Source: Pseudoalteromonas luteoviolacea NCIMB 1944
GTDB lineage: Bacteria; Pseudomonadota; Gammaproteobacteria; Enterobacterales; Alteromonadaceae
Length of the DNA stretch: 64,000 bases
Assembly (NCBI RefSeq): GCF_001625565.1
Contig: NZ_AUXS01000019.1
Location: 83,484 to 147,483 of the forward strand
Reading direction: 5' to 3'
Shown: piece by piece, positions 47,790 through 56,053 of the stretch
Position numbering within the stretch: the stretch's first letter is position 1
Layout of the letters: every line of letters begins with the position of its first letter
Translations under genes and position numbers: made by a program
The notes under the pieces: model-generated
What the model saw: only the letters and a program-made list of their open reading frames with translations
Database searches by the model: none
What the model was told of the DNA's origin: nothing

Positions 47790-47807
47790 GGTGTAATCAA
47801 ATGTTGC

Positions 47808-48125
47808 TTAGTTTACTCTTAAAATTTCATAAAGCGGGTAAAGACTAGTTTCTGTATCATGGCACTTGTTTGAGTAGCGCTCGCCGTTGTCAGACTTATA
47901 TACAACTGTCTTTCCGGACTTCATTGCGTAAAACATGATGCCAAGAAATTCGTAAAATTTTGGATGAGTTGGCTTAAGTTCAATTGTTTCATGCCTGTCT
48001 GGCCAAATCCAAACAGAACCACTAGATTGCAAACTTATACTGTCAATTTTGTCAGAACAAGTTACTTCTTTCGCTTGTACAAAGCTCGTCATTAATAAAA
48101 GAGAAAGTAGGGCTATTTTTTTCAT
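47808..48125 (-). CDS. Secreted hypothetical protein (105 aa)
   Basis: Begins MKKIALLSLLLMTSFVQAKE, a typical Sec signal peptide. The mature part is about 86 residues with two cysteines (VTCSD, NKCHD) that could form a disulphide, and a WIWPDRHETIELKP segment. Family not recognised. It is monocistronic with a good terminator. Confidence 0.6.
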   Translation of the reverse strand: MKKIALLSLLLMTSFVQAKEVTCSDKIDSISLQSSGSVWIWPDRHETIELKPTHPKFYEFLGIMFYAMKSGKTVVYKSDNGERYSNKCHDTETSLYPLYEILRVN

Positions 48126-48789
48126 GTTTGATATCCTTATATATTATTTATGAGCACTGAAATAAGTGCACTAATAACATACAAGCTCAGCATGACATTT
48201 CAGTATAATATATTTTAAGATACGCTAATTTATTTATGACTCAGTAAATAATTATGAAGTAATATATGAATTTATTTGTATTTTATGGCTTTAGTAATTT
48301 AATATCTCGTAATGAAAACGCTTTAAGCAAGCGCTTTGTTATGTGGAAACATTGTTGGTGCCCAAGGATTAGATGATTGTGTTTTTGATAAACAGCGAGG
48401 CTGATCCGCTAAACTTAACATGATAGGGAGTAGGTGCCACTATTGTACTTCATACAAATATACACCTTCATTGCGCTTTAACTTTAAATGCTATTCTATC
48501 AAACTCATCTGATTTTTAAGCCGATTTGTCAATTTCTACTGTCATATCGCTAAGACGCTTCTTGCTATTGTTTTGAAGCAAGCTGGGAAGGAAGTTGTAT
48601 ATCTTCCAAACGTTCTACGGGAAGAATGCTTATTAAAAACATTTAGTTATATTTATTTTCTTTGAAAGTAGATTAACTCTATAGCCACCTTGATCAAATC
48701 ATTCCTTTATATATGATCCAATGGAATTTGCATTGACACTAGGCTGAGCTAGATTTATATCGGACTTTATAAACAGAAGGAATAGACAC
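48126..48789. other. AT-rich intergenic region
   Basis: About 660 bp without a convincing gene. The last 60 bp hold a good sigma-70 promoter for the His-rich gene at 48790. The remainder shows nothing I recognise. Confidence 0.45.
48733..48761 (+). promoter_or_regulatory. Candidate sigma-70 promoter with dyad spacer
   Basis: TTGACA (48733-48738), a 17-bp spacer and TATATC (48756-48761). The spacer starts with CTAGGCTGAGCTAG, an imperfect dyad that could be an operator. It lies 29 bp upstream of the His-rich gene start. Confidence 0.45.
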
Positions 48790-49128
48790 ATGTCTTGCTC
48801 ACAATCCCACAAACATGCTGATCACCATACTCACGGCCCAAACTGTGGACACACCGCAATTCGACATGGCGGTCATGTCGACTATTTAGTTGAAGGGAAG
48901 CTGCACCACCCACATGGCGATCATTGCGATGAGCACGTGATTGAAGTTAACGACGCTAACCCAAATGAATGCAATCATGCTGTTTCAGGAAATGGTCATG
49001 TTCATGGACCAGGATGCGGCCATGAAGCAATTCAACATGGCGATCATGTTGATTATCTTGTGAATGGTCGCCTTCAACATCAACATGGTGACCACTGTGA
49101 TGATCACGGACCCGTTGAGTTAGCTTGA
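48790..49128 (+). CDS. Cytoplasmic His-rich metal-binding protein (two repeats)
   Basis: 112 residues with no signal peptide. Two copies of one unit: THGPNCGHTAIRHGGHVDYL, then VEGKLHHPHGDHCDEH; and VHGPGCGHEAIQHGDHVDYL, then VNGRLQHQHGDHCDDH. Pattern: HGPxCGHxAIxHGxHVDYLVxGxLxHxHGDHCDxH. The spaced His/Cys ligands suggest metal storage or delivery. It is a paralogue of the exported protein at 46239. Upstream it has a TTGACA-17-TATATC promoter with a dyad in the spacer, and AGAAGGAA as ribosome binding site. Metal identity unknown. Confidence 0.75.
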   Translation: MSCSQSHKHADHHTHGPNCGHTAIRHGGHVDYLVEGKLHHPHGDHCDEHVIEVNDANPNECNHAVSGNGHVHGPGCGHEAIQHGDHVDYLVNGRLQHQHGDHCDDHGPVELA

Positions 49129-49130
49129 TC

Positions 49131-49164
49131 ATTTTGAGTCTCGATCACCATTGAGACTCAAAAT
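49131..49164 (+). terminator. Hairpin after the His-rich gene
   Basis: ATTTTGAGTCTC (49131-49142) and GAGACTCAAAAT (49153-49164) form a perfect 12-bp stem with a 10-nt loop, immediately after the stop. Confidence 0.8.
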
Positions 49165-49265
49165 CAATCTGATGTTATGTAATAGTGGCGTAATGGGAAA
49201 CGCCCACCTCGTGCAATATGCTTACCACCCACTGACAAACTTCATACGGATCTGAGGACGACTCC

Positions 49266-51266
49266 ATGGTTCAACAAGTTAAGATATATCCGAACGGTAA
49301 AAGTAACCCGACACTTGAACATTCTGATTCAAATAAAGCTAATTTAGGCATATGTTTTTCCGGGGGAGGTTCGCGAGCATTAACCTGTGCTTGGGGACAG
49401 ATGCTAGGCCTAAACACTTTAAACTTGCTTCAAAAAGCACGTTATATTTCATCGGTATCGGGTGGTACGTGGGCTTCGTCAATATATTCCTTCTTGCCAC
49501 AAAAGTATTCAGATGAGGATTTACTGGGTGAATATGTTGCTCCTGAAAATCTATCTATCAGCGCCCAAACTGGTAAATTTAATATTAATCAGCTCTCAGA
49601 ACACAGTTTTGGCAAGGTACCTGCCGGAATGGGGCTTGATAACTTGCTAGTAACCGCAGGTGCATTTATCGCGAAAAATAAGACTAAAGACCATCAATGG
49701 TTGTGGACTGATATTGTTGGCCAGCATGTATTGTCGGTATTCAATCTTCGGGCGCAAGGGGAGAAAACTTGGACCTCTACCAAGTCATTTTCTTTATCTG
49801 AGAGTTATGCACAGCAATCGTTTCCAGAACTCGAGCCCACCGATGAAAACTTTTTTTATTTGCGAGCAGAACGACCATTTATCATTATGAACAATAACAT
49901 AATGCACCCTGTAGCCTCTGTGGAAGGGAATAAAACCAATATTGTGCAACTACCAAATCAAGCAACGGCTATTTCGGCAGGTGCGAAGGGGCAAACGCCT
50001 GATGACGCATTAGTCGGTGGAGGGCAAGTTGAATCCTATGCGTACGCGTCTACCTTGCAACAAGACAGTGCATCGGAATCACCTGTTAAAGTCACAATTT
50101 CTGAGCGTTATGCTTTGATGGATATTGTGAGCACTTCAAGCTCATTTTTTGCAAATGCAATAGCGAGTGCTTTTTCTGCTAAGGTAAACGACCCAGTGAG
50201 CTTGGCCGAGCTAATTGATAAGGTCATGCCACTACTATCCGATTCAGACCGAAAGAATTTGCTTGGTGAACTCGAAAATAATATTGAAAAAGACGCAGCT
50301 ACAGATTTGGCAAGGGCCATTTCCAGTAAGTTTAAAGGTTTTATTGCTCAGAATAAGCTCAACGATATTGCTGATTTTATTCCCAGGAATAACTATTGGC
50401 CAATTGGGGTGAATAGCCAAAATTACCCAAACACGCTTTACACGGATGGCGGTACATTAGATAACACTGGCATTATTGGCATTCTCTCTCAAACTGATAC
50501 TGGTGATTCCGAACAAGCACCGCTAAAACTGCTTGTCTTTGACAATACTAGTACACCGCTTGTGAAAAAAGAAAAAGTTATTGCAGGCGGACAAGCGGCA
50601 CCGCTATTTGGAATTGATTTCGATAGCAAGTCAGGGGAATATCACGCATTCAATGACAGTCAAAAAGATCCAACGCACCCAGCTTTCAAGGCAACAAGCT
50701 TATTACAGGTATTTGAGAATAGCGAAAATGGCGCGAGAAATACGCCGTTTTCACAGCTTGTGAGTGGTCTTTATGAGACAAACAAGGGTAACAGCAACAC
50801 AGCCAATTCTCAGCCTGCATTTCATCAAATGACATTAACTACGGTGGAAAACACACTGGCAAACGTAAGTTCAGGGCGTAAGGTTGAGATCTTATATGTG
50901 CAAAACGCGAAAATGCTCGACTGGCAAAACAGCTTACAAGACGAAGCGCTTAAGAGCCAGATTTTGGCAGGGCAAAAAGGCCTAGATACTGTTACGTCTG
51001 ATTTAGATGACGCCAAACTATTTGCAGAAGCTATGTCCGGCTTGTATTGGGATTCAGATCCTACGTTGGAAAAAAAGGCTTTGGCGTTATTGAAGCAACC
51101 AGCAATGCCTTTTGCAAACTTCCCTTACTACAGTACCTTTTTGAAAATAGGTTTAGAGCCAAAAGAGTCGAATGCACTATCGCAAATGTGGGCATGGGCT
51201 ATCGCCGATAACGCGAGTACGTTACAAAGTGTTTTAGCAGCATTCATCAATGAAGAATTAATTTAA
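49266..51266 (+). CDS. Cytosolic PLA2/patatin-like phospholipase
   Basis: 666 residues with GAGG before the ATG and no signal peptide. SGGGSRA near residue 33 is the oxyanion loop, SVSGGTWASS near 63 is the nucleophile elbow in the cPLA2/lysophospholipase style (S-G-G-T-W), and YTDGGTLDNTGI near 392 carries the catalytic Asp, giving a Ser-Asp dyad. It should hydrolyse phospholipid or lysophospholipid acyl esters. cPLA2-type enzymes are uncommon in bacteria, where plain patatins prevail. It may be an intracellular enzyme or an exported effector without a classical signal. It is monocistronic, with a hairpin at 51303. Confidence 0.8.
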   Translation: MVQQVKIYPNGKSNPTLEHSDSNKANLGICFSGGGSRALTCAWGQMLGLNTLNLLQKARYISSVSGGTWASSIYSFLPQKYSDEDLLGEYVAPENLSISAQTGKFNINQLSEHSFGKVPAGMGLDNLLVTAGAFIAKNKTKDHQWLWTDIVGQHVLSVFNLRAQGEKTWTSTKSFSLSESYAQQSFPELEPTDENFFYLRAERPFIIMNNNIMHPVASVEGNKTNIVQLPNQATAISAGAKGQTPDDALVGGGQVESYAYASTLQQDSASESPVKVTISERYALMDIVSTSSSFFANAIASAFSAKVNDPVSLAELIDKVMPLLSDSDRKNLLGELENNIEKDAATDLARAISSKFKGFIAQNKLNDIADFIPRNNYWPIGVNSQNYPNTLYTDGGTLDNTGIIGILSQTDTGDSEQAPLKLLVFDNTSTPLVKKEKVIAGGQAAPLFGIDFDSKSGEYHAFNDSQKDPTHPAFKATSLLQVFENSENGARNTPFSQLVSGLYETNKGNSNTANSQPAFHQMTLTTVENTLANVSSGRKVEILYVQNAKMLDWQNSLQDEALKSQILAGQKGLDTVTSDLDDAKLFAEAMSGLYWDSDPTLEKKALALLKQPAMPFANFPYYSTFLKIGLEPKESNALSQMWAWAIADNASTLQSVLAAFINEELI

Positions 51267-51302
51267 TAAGCAGTCTACAAAAATATTTATAGGGTACTTT
51301 CA

Positions 51303-51325
51303 TGGCTGAGCGGCTCACTCAGCCA
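51303..51325 (+). terminator. Hairpin after the phospholipase gene
   Basis: TGGCTGAG (51303-51310) and CTCAGCCA (51318-51325) form a perfect stem with a 7-nt loop followed by TTTATC. Confidence 0.75.
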
Positions 51326-51519
51326 TTTATCTTAAAACGGAAACCTCTGTTATTGGCTCAATCACTTCTTTGCTTGTTCCATACATCCGCTTTCTCTGTA
51401 TGATGCTTTAATATTCATTAGACAATAAAAACTGTTTGATATATTGCGTACTGGCGATAGGTTATAGGAGTAGCAAAGTAGTCGCTGAAGCTATGGATAT
51501 ACAAAATAGGGGCAAAGAA

Positions 51520-52074
51520 ATGAACTATCTGTCACACTTTAAATTGATGGCGCAATATAACCTACGGATGAATACACAGCTCAATGAAGCCACAAGTATG
51601 TTGAGCCACGAACAAATAACATCAGATAGGGGAGCATTTTTTGACTCTATCTTAGGCACTCTCAATCATATCTTAATTGGTGATATGATTTGGCTGTTAC
51701 GATTTGCTCAGCATTCGAAGCGATATCAATCACTAGCTGATTTAAATGACCTACCAGTCCCAACAGATCTTGATGTTATACTTTATAAAGACTTTGAGTT
51801 GTATTTACCGGTACGAAACCGCATTGATAATGCAATTCTTTGTTGGATAAACAATGAAGTTGACGAGTCTGATTTCCACGAAACACTGGTATATAGTGAT
51901 ACGAAAGGCCATACCAGTGAGAGGGAGTTTAGTGAATTAGTAGCTCATTTATTCAATCACCAAACCCACCATAGAGGTCAACTTTCAACATTACTTAGCC
52001 AACTTGGGATAGACATAGGTATCACAGATTTTTTGATTGATATTCCTGATGCACAATTTAAAAGCGGATCCTGA
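51520..52074 (+). CDS. DinB family protein
   Basis: 184 residues from the ATG at 51520 (AGGGG upstream); the frame is open to 51436 but that extension has no ribosome binding site. DinB four-helix pattern: MAQYNLRMNTQL, the first metal His in LGTLNHILIGDMIWLLRF, and the C-terminal HLFNHQTHHRGQLSTLLSQLG with two further His. These three His form the metal site of the DinB/YfiT fold. The role in this subfamily is unclear (damage-inducible or thiol-transfer related). It is monocistronic. Confidence 0.9.
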   Translation: MNYLSHFKLMAQYNLRMNTQLNEATSMLSHEQITSDRGAFFDSILGTLNHILIGDMIWLLRFAQHSKRYQSLADLNDLPVPTDLDVILYKDFELYLPVRNRIDNAILCWINNEVDESDFHETLVYSDTKGHTSEREFSELVAHLFNHQTHHRGQLSTLLSQLGIDIGITDFLIDIPDAQFKSGS

Positions 52075-52259
52075 CAACATTTAAATATAGAGACTCTATT
52101 TTTTGTCGTTTTGACTAAGTAGAGTACAAAGCTCAAGATACATTTACACAATATTTAGTATGAAATACAAGTACTGATACAGTGTACGCATGGTGAAATG
52201 ACAACCAAAATGAACCATGCGCACATTTTTCGAGGTAATAGGGCTTTAGTTTATCTTGT

Positions 52260-52493
52260 CTAACAATCCCCGAATAAGTTCTTATAAACTGACGCGACCA
52301 ATGGGTTTTGTTCTGCGACGCGTTTAGTGACGTAAAAAGTGATTTGTGTTGCAACTATAGCAAAACAAAGTGCCGTCACTTCTAACACAACAAATGGTGA
52401 AAAAACCATAACCAGTGCTGTATTACCCCAGCATAATAGGGTAAATAGCCAAGCAACTAGCATTGTTTTGTCATTAAATTGATTTGTTTTCAT
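52260..52493 (-). CDS. Small two-helix membrane protein
   Basis: 77 residues with two hydrophobic segments (TMLVAWLFTLLCWGNTALVM and FVVLEVTALCFAIVATQITFYV) and a short soluble tail. It lies 20 nt downstream of a similar small membrane protein gene, with which it is probably cotranscribed. The pair is divergent from the ECF sigma gene. No family recognised. Confidence 0.6.
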   Translation of the reverse strand: MKTNQFNDKTMLVAWLFTLLCWGNTALVMVFSPFVVLEVTALCFAIVATQITFYVTKRVAEQNPLVASVYKNLFGDC

Positions 52494-52513
52494 GGTAATA
52501 CCTCAATCTTAGG

Positions 52514-52792
52514 TTAACTTTGTTGGCGGCTTTTGCCCAACAGTTTATTTTTAATAGTGCGTAGCGCAACTTTTCGCCCTTCAGCAATGCTTACCCCAAG
52601 GACAGCCGCGGTACACCAAATTGCAGCTTCAGTAGTGACTGCTGCAAATGTCGTTACGGCTATTTCAATACTTTTAGTTTCTGATATAAAAATTACAATG
52701 AACATGGTCACCCAACTAAATGCAACCAATGCCCATGCGGCACCCAACAAACGTGTTTTGTTTTGCAACCTAATCTTGTTTAGCAATGACAT
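52514..52792 (-). CDS. Small two-helix membrane protein
   Basis: 92 residues with hydrophobic segments LLGAAWALVAFSWVTMFIVIF and IEIAVTTFAAVTTEAAIWCTAAVL, then a basic cytoplasmic tail RKVALRTIKNKLLGKSR. The layout mirrors the following gene's product (two helices, second with Thr-rich face), so they may be paralogues. It is divergent from the ECF sigma factor, about 207 bp away, and a plausible member of its regulon. Confidence 0.6.
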   Translation of the reverse strand: MSLLNKIRLQNKTRLLGAAWALVAFSWVTMFIVIFISETKSIEIAVTTFAAVTTEAAIWCTAAVLGVSIAEGRKVALRTIKNKLLGKSRQQS

Positions 52793-52999
52793 GCTTACCC
52801 CTTTTTATGTTAAAAATGTGTAGTTTGTACTTATTAGTCGATAGAAAAATGAGTCCATTACATATTTTTTTGATTTTTATTTTCGTTATAAAATTGCAAA
52901 AACAATCAAAATTTAAGCAGAAAAAAATAATTCAAAAAAAGTGTAATGATCCGGTATCTGCATCGACTAATAATAAAAATAAACTGGAGGTATAAAGCG

Positions 53000-53503
53000 T
53001 TGACAACACCCACCAAGGACTTAGATAAAGACAGCATTATCTCGCAGTATTGGCCGCAAATAAGCCGAGCTGCAACAGGGTATGAAAATCGCACAGCGCT
53101 TTCAGATGAGTTGGCACAAGAGATGGCGCTCTCAATCTGGCGTTCACTCGATGGTTTTAGTGAACAATGTTCACTCAATACATATGTTTATCGAGTAATA
53201 CACAACACAGCCATTGATCATATCAGGCGTCATAGCCGCATATCAGAAGATCAACTTGATGATACGACGGTATGTGAGCGAGACTCGCCGGAGTCGCATA
53301 CATTGCAAGCTCAAAGACAACAGCAGCTATTGATTGCAATCCATAAGCTACCACTGAGCTTAAGGCAAGTTATGCTGCTTAAGCTGGAAGATTTAAACAA
53401 TGTAGAAATTGGCGATGTTTTGGGAATAAGCGATTCGAATGTCGGGATCCGATTACATAGAGCGAAAGAGCAACTAGCAAATTTATTAGCGAGAATGAAA
53501 TAA
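53000..53503 (+). CDS. ECF-type RNA polymerase sigma factor
   Basis: 167 residues from a TTG at 53000, chosen because GGAGG lies 9 nt upstream; a more distal ATG at 52946 has no ribosome binding site. Region 2: LAQEMALSIWRSLDGFS, then LNTYVYRVIHNTAIDHIRRH. Region 4: LPLSLRQVMLLKLEDLNNVE followed by VLGISDSNVGIRLHRAKEQL. It directs RNA polymerase to a small regulon. Its stop overlaps the start of the next gene (TAATG), typical of a sigma/anti-sigma pair. TTG may keep expression low. Confidence 0.88.
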   Translation: MTTPTKDLDKDSIISQYWPQISRAATGYENRTALSDELAQEMALSIWRSLDGFSEQCSLNTYVYRVIHNTAIDHIRRHSRISEDQLDDTTVCERDSPESHTLQAQRQQQLLIAIHKLPLSLRQVMLLKLEDLNNVEIGDVLGISDSNVGIRLHRAKEQLANLLARMK

Positions 53504-54060
53504 TGGATAATAAAGAGTTTGAACAATTATCGTCAATTTGGCAGTCAGCAGAGCAAAAAGAATTACCTGAAATGGACACTTTACTTAAACGGCACAAAAG
53601 GCAACACCTCGTTTTGAAGGTCAACTTTTGTATTGAGTTGGTGGCTATTCTGGCAGTGAGCGTGTTTTTTGTGGTCTCTTTATTCAAGGGCTTTGATCTA
53701 ATCAAACAGCTCTGGGTAGGTTTTGCAACCGTATGGGGTATTACCATCTTTGTGTTAATGAACAAAAGCAGGCTAAGTAGCTTAAGACAACTTAGAAGTG
53801 AACAGATCAGCACTTCTATCGAAGTACACAGCAAATTAATAAAAAACGAAATATTTAGATGGACATTAAGTGTGAAAGCGACTTGGATATTCGTTGCAGC
53901 GCTCATGGTATTTGCTATAGCTAGATGCTATTTTTTGAATTGTACCATTTCAGACTTGCTTAATATTGGCATATCGTTTCTGGTTTTACTTGCATCTATT
54001 GTATTCTTTGCTCGCAAAAACAAAAAAGCCAAAGAGGTGTTGTCTGCATTGGAACAGTAG
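53503..54060 (+). CDS. Putative membrane anti-sigma partner
   Basis: 185 residues, translationally coupled to the ECF sigma gene. The soluble N-terminal ~45 residues (EQLSSIWQSAEQKELPEMDT) could bind sigma. Four hydrophobic segments follow in two pairs (FCIELVAILAVSVFFVV, LWVGFATVWGITIFVLM, TWIFVAALMVFAIARCYF, IGISFLVLLASIVFFA). No zinc-binding HxxxCxxC motif is present. The anti-sigma role is inferred from coupling and topology. Confidence 0.65.
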   Translation: MDNKEFEQLSSIWQSAEQKELPEMDTLLKRHKRQHLVLKVNFCIELVAILAVSVFFVVSLFKGFDLIKQLWVGFATVWGITIFVLMNKSRLSSLRQLRSEQISTSIEVHSKLIKNEIFRWTLSVKATWIFVAALMVFAIARCYFLNCTISDLLNIGISFLVLLASIVFFARKNKKAKEVLSALEQ

Positions 54061-54188
54061 GGCATAGGCTCTTTTAGGCAAATAGCGTCAGCCTCAAAGG
54101 TACTGATAGGGGTTAAAATTGGTGCTTCAATGTGCTCAATTTAATTTTTGGTATAAAAATGGGCATGTTTTACCCTCAGAGGTGATTT

Positions 54189-54494
54189 ATTATCAATAGT
54201 TTAATAAGCAAATATGCAACTGCACTTATCGCCTTTATTCTGACGATGTTGTTTGGCTGGGCTATATTTTTAGAAGCAAGTTCATTTGCATTAGCTTTAG
54301 CTTTAGGAGCAGTGTTTGTATTATTTAGCGCAGAGCATATCTATAATTTTATTACTCGCTCTACAACCCCTCGCGTAGAAGGGCTTTCTAGCCCAAAACT
54401 TGCAGGGTTATTGGCAGTATTAACCCCTAGCATTATACTGTTTTTTGTCCAATTTTTTGTAAGGATACTCAATGAATCTGGCAATTCACTTTAA
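54189..54494 (+). CDS. Small membrane protein, possibly with a non-AUG start
   Basis: The first ATG is at 54246 (82 residues) but has no ribosome binding site. The frame is open back to 54186, and AGAGGT at 54179-54184 lies just before ATT/ATC codons at 54189-54194. A start at ATT 54189 would add about 19 residues (INSLISKYATALIAFI) that complete the first transmembrane helix. The protein has three hydrophobic segments. Family not recognised. It overlaps the next gene by 23 nt, so the two are coupled. Confidence 0.5.
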   Translation: MINSLISKYATALIAFILTMLFGWAIFLEASSFALALALGAVFVLFSAEHIYNFITRSTTPRVEGLSSPKLAGLLAVLTPSIILFFVQFFVRILNESGNSL

Positions 54495-54867
54495 AACCGA
54501 AAAGTTTGATGTTACACAAGAGCAGATAAATCCTATTACTCCAATTTATGGTGAATCACTATTAATTTGGTTAAAAAGTAAATTAAACGGACAGTTAGAT
54601 ATCTGCGATCCAGCCGCTGAAGACTGGGGGTGGTATAGTACTCTAACGTTTGAAGACAATCACTATTTGATCGGTGCAAGTGTATTTTATTCACCTGAAG
54701 AAGACTCAGCACCGGAACTAGAGTGGGTGCTCCAAATAGATAAACGTCAAAGTTTAAAACAAAGGCTTTTTGGCCAAAATAAAATGTCCCTGACAGATCC
54801 ATGTTTTATATTTTTTCATGAGCTTATTCGCAGTTGCGACGAGTTTAAAGAAGTGGAAATTTCCTAG
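54472..54867 (+). CDS. Hypothetical soluble protein (131 aa)
   Basis: AAGGA lies 6 nt before the ATG, inside the end of the preceding gene. The product is acidic with EDWGWYSTLTFEDNHYLIGA and PELEWVLQIDKRQS, and looks like a compact alpha/beta domain. It resembles small immunity- or anti-restriction-like proteins only in a general way. Family not recognised. Cotranscribed with the membrane protein gene before it and followed by a good terminator. Confidence 0.6.
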   Translation: MNLAIHFKTEKFDVTQEQINPITPIYGESLLIWLKSKLNGQLDICDPAAEDWGWYSTLTFEDNHYLIGASVFYSPEEDSAPELEWVLQIDKRQSLKQRLFGQNKMSLTDPCFIFFHELIRSCDEFKEVEIS

Positions 54868-54889
54868 TATTCTAGAGATATACACACAT

Positions 54890-54918
54890 CCCGAACTTAG
54901 TTTAGAACTGAGTTCGGG
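54890..54918 (+). terminator. Intrinsic terminator
   Basis: CCCGAACTTAGTT pairs with AACTGAGTTCGGG through 12 Watson-Crick pairs and one G-T pair with a short loop, followed by CTTTATAT, 22 nt after the stop of the gene at 54472. Confidence 0.8.
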
Positions 54919-54938
54919 CTTTATATCCGACAACCGGC

Positions 54939-55295
54939 TTAAGCATTCAAAATCACTTCGAACCCACCATAAATCAACCTCTTGCCATCAAATGGCATTG
55001 CACCTTCGCACATGGCTTTCATTCGTTCGTCATTATGACACTTTGCCATACCTTCATCTCTGATTTCTTTTGAAGGCCAAAAAACCCAAGAGAAACACAC
55101 TGTTTCTTCGGCTTCGCACTTTACTGCTAGCGGGAATGATGTCTGTTCGCCATCGGGTACGTCATCTCCCCAACATTCAACCACACTAAGTGCACCATAT
55201 TCTTTGAATATCTCAGCAGAAAGCTGCGCCATGCGTAGGTATTCACTTTTATTTTGATTAGGCACTGCCAAGACAAATCCATCTACATAAGCCAT
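54939..55295 (-). CDS. DUF1428 family protein (YbaA-like)
   Basis: 118 residues with the DUF1428 signature: MAYVDGFVLAVPNQNK at the start, AEIFKEYGALSVVECWGDDVP, and a C-terminal RMKAMCEGAMPFDGKRLIYG with GGFEVIL. The fold is a ferredoxin-like dimeric alpha+beta barrel. No reaction is known. Monocistronic. Confidence 0.92.
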   Translation of the reverse strand: MAYVDGFVLAVPNQNKSEYLRMAQLSAEIFKEYGALSVVECWGDDVPDGEQTSFPLAVKCEAEETVCFSWVFWPSKEIRDEGMAKCHNDERMKAMCEGAMPFDGKRLIYGGFEVILNA

Positions 55296-55560
55296 TTTGA
55301 TTCCAATTAGTTTTTACCTATAGGTCCACTAATCGTAGTGCAAATCACCTGCTTTGCCACATCATGTATTACCGTTAAAAGGTTTCTGAAATACAGTAAA
55401 CCGTGACACGAATATTTCTGAGTTGACGCCAATGCGCCATTAACCGCACAAGCAATTGCGCACACAAGTGCATGTTATAAGAGGAAGATATTGAATGTAG
55501 ATTAGCCGTTTGAGCAATCACGATAAATATAAGTAGCGAGAATGGGTGAGCAGTAGTAGG

Positions 55561-55597
55561 CGTCGGACTTTACTTTTTTCCGACGGCCTTATTTTTT
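55561..55597 (+). terminator. Plus-strand terminator without an obvious upstream gene
   Basis: CGTCGGA (55561-55567) and TCCGACG (55579-55585) form a stem followed by GCCTTATTTTTTT on the plus strand. No plus-strand protein gene lies between 54867 and here, so it may end a small RNA from the 323-bp gap 55296-55618. Confidence 0.6.
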
Positions 55598-55618
55598 TAC
55601 GTAACTTAAGCTGTATAT

Positions 55619-55834
55619 CTATAGCAAAAATGAACCAAGTTTAATAACTTGTATGATTGCAACAAACGACCCACACATGACGAGCAGGTTTGCTTTTTTT
55701 TCAATTTTCTTCGCATTTTCCGCATCTTTATCGGCCATATTTGCCTTCAAAACTTTGCCTTGAAATGCCATGCCTACTGAAACCAAAAGTAAAACTAAAG
55801 TTATGATTAAATCTGTCATCGATTCAGGTGACAC
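55619..55834 (-). CDS. Small membrane protein
   Basis: 71 residues from a GTG at 55834 with AGAGGA 7 nt upstream; the internal ATG at 55819 has none. Two hydrophobic segments (DLIITLVLLLVSVGMAF and LLVMCGSFVAIIQVIKLGSFL) flank a charged helical loop KANMADKDAENAKKIEKKA. Family not recognised. Monocistronic. Confidence 0.5.
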   Translation of the reverse strand: MSPESMTDLIITLVLLLVSVGMAFQGKVLKANMADKDAENAKKIEKKANLLVMCGSFVAIIQVIKLGSFLL

Positions 55835-56013
55835 TGAAAAATCCTCTTAATAGCTTAGAGCTTATTTGCAATGATGAGCGAGCCATCTTATTTGGCTCAC
55901 TCGAGAGAGTGGGGATCCTATAGCAAACTCCTCTGTAAATAAAGGAGCTAATAAAAATCCTAGCAAGTACACTTAACTACTCACTGCGTCTGAGACAGAT
56001 CATCAAACATTCA

Positions 56014-56046
56014 AAGGGCTAATACACCTAACCGCCATTAGCCCTT
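56014..56046 (-). terminator. Hairpin after the flavoprotein gene
   Basis: AAGGGCTAAT (56014-56023) and ATTAGCCCTT (56037-56046) form a perfect 10-bp stem, 8 nt beyond the stop at 56054 on the minus strand. Confidence 0.75.
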
Positions 56047-56053
56047 AGTTTAC

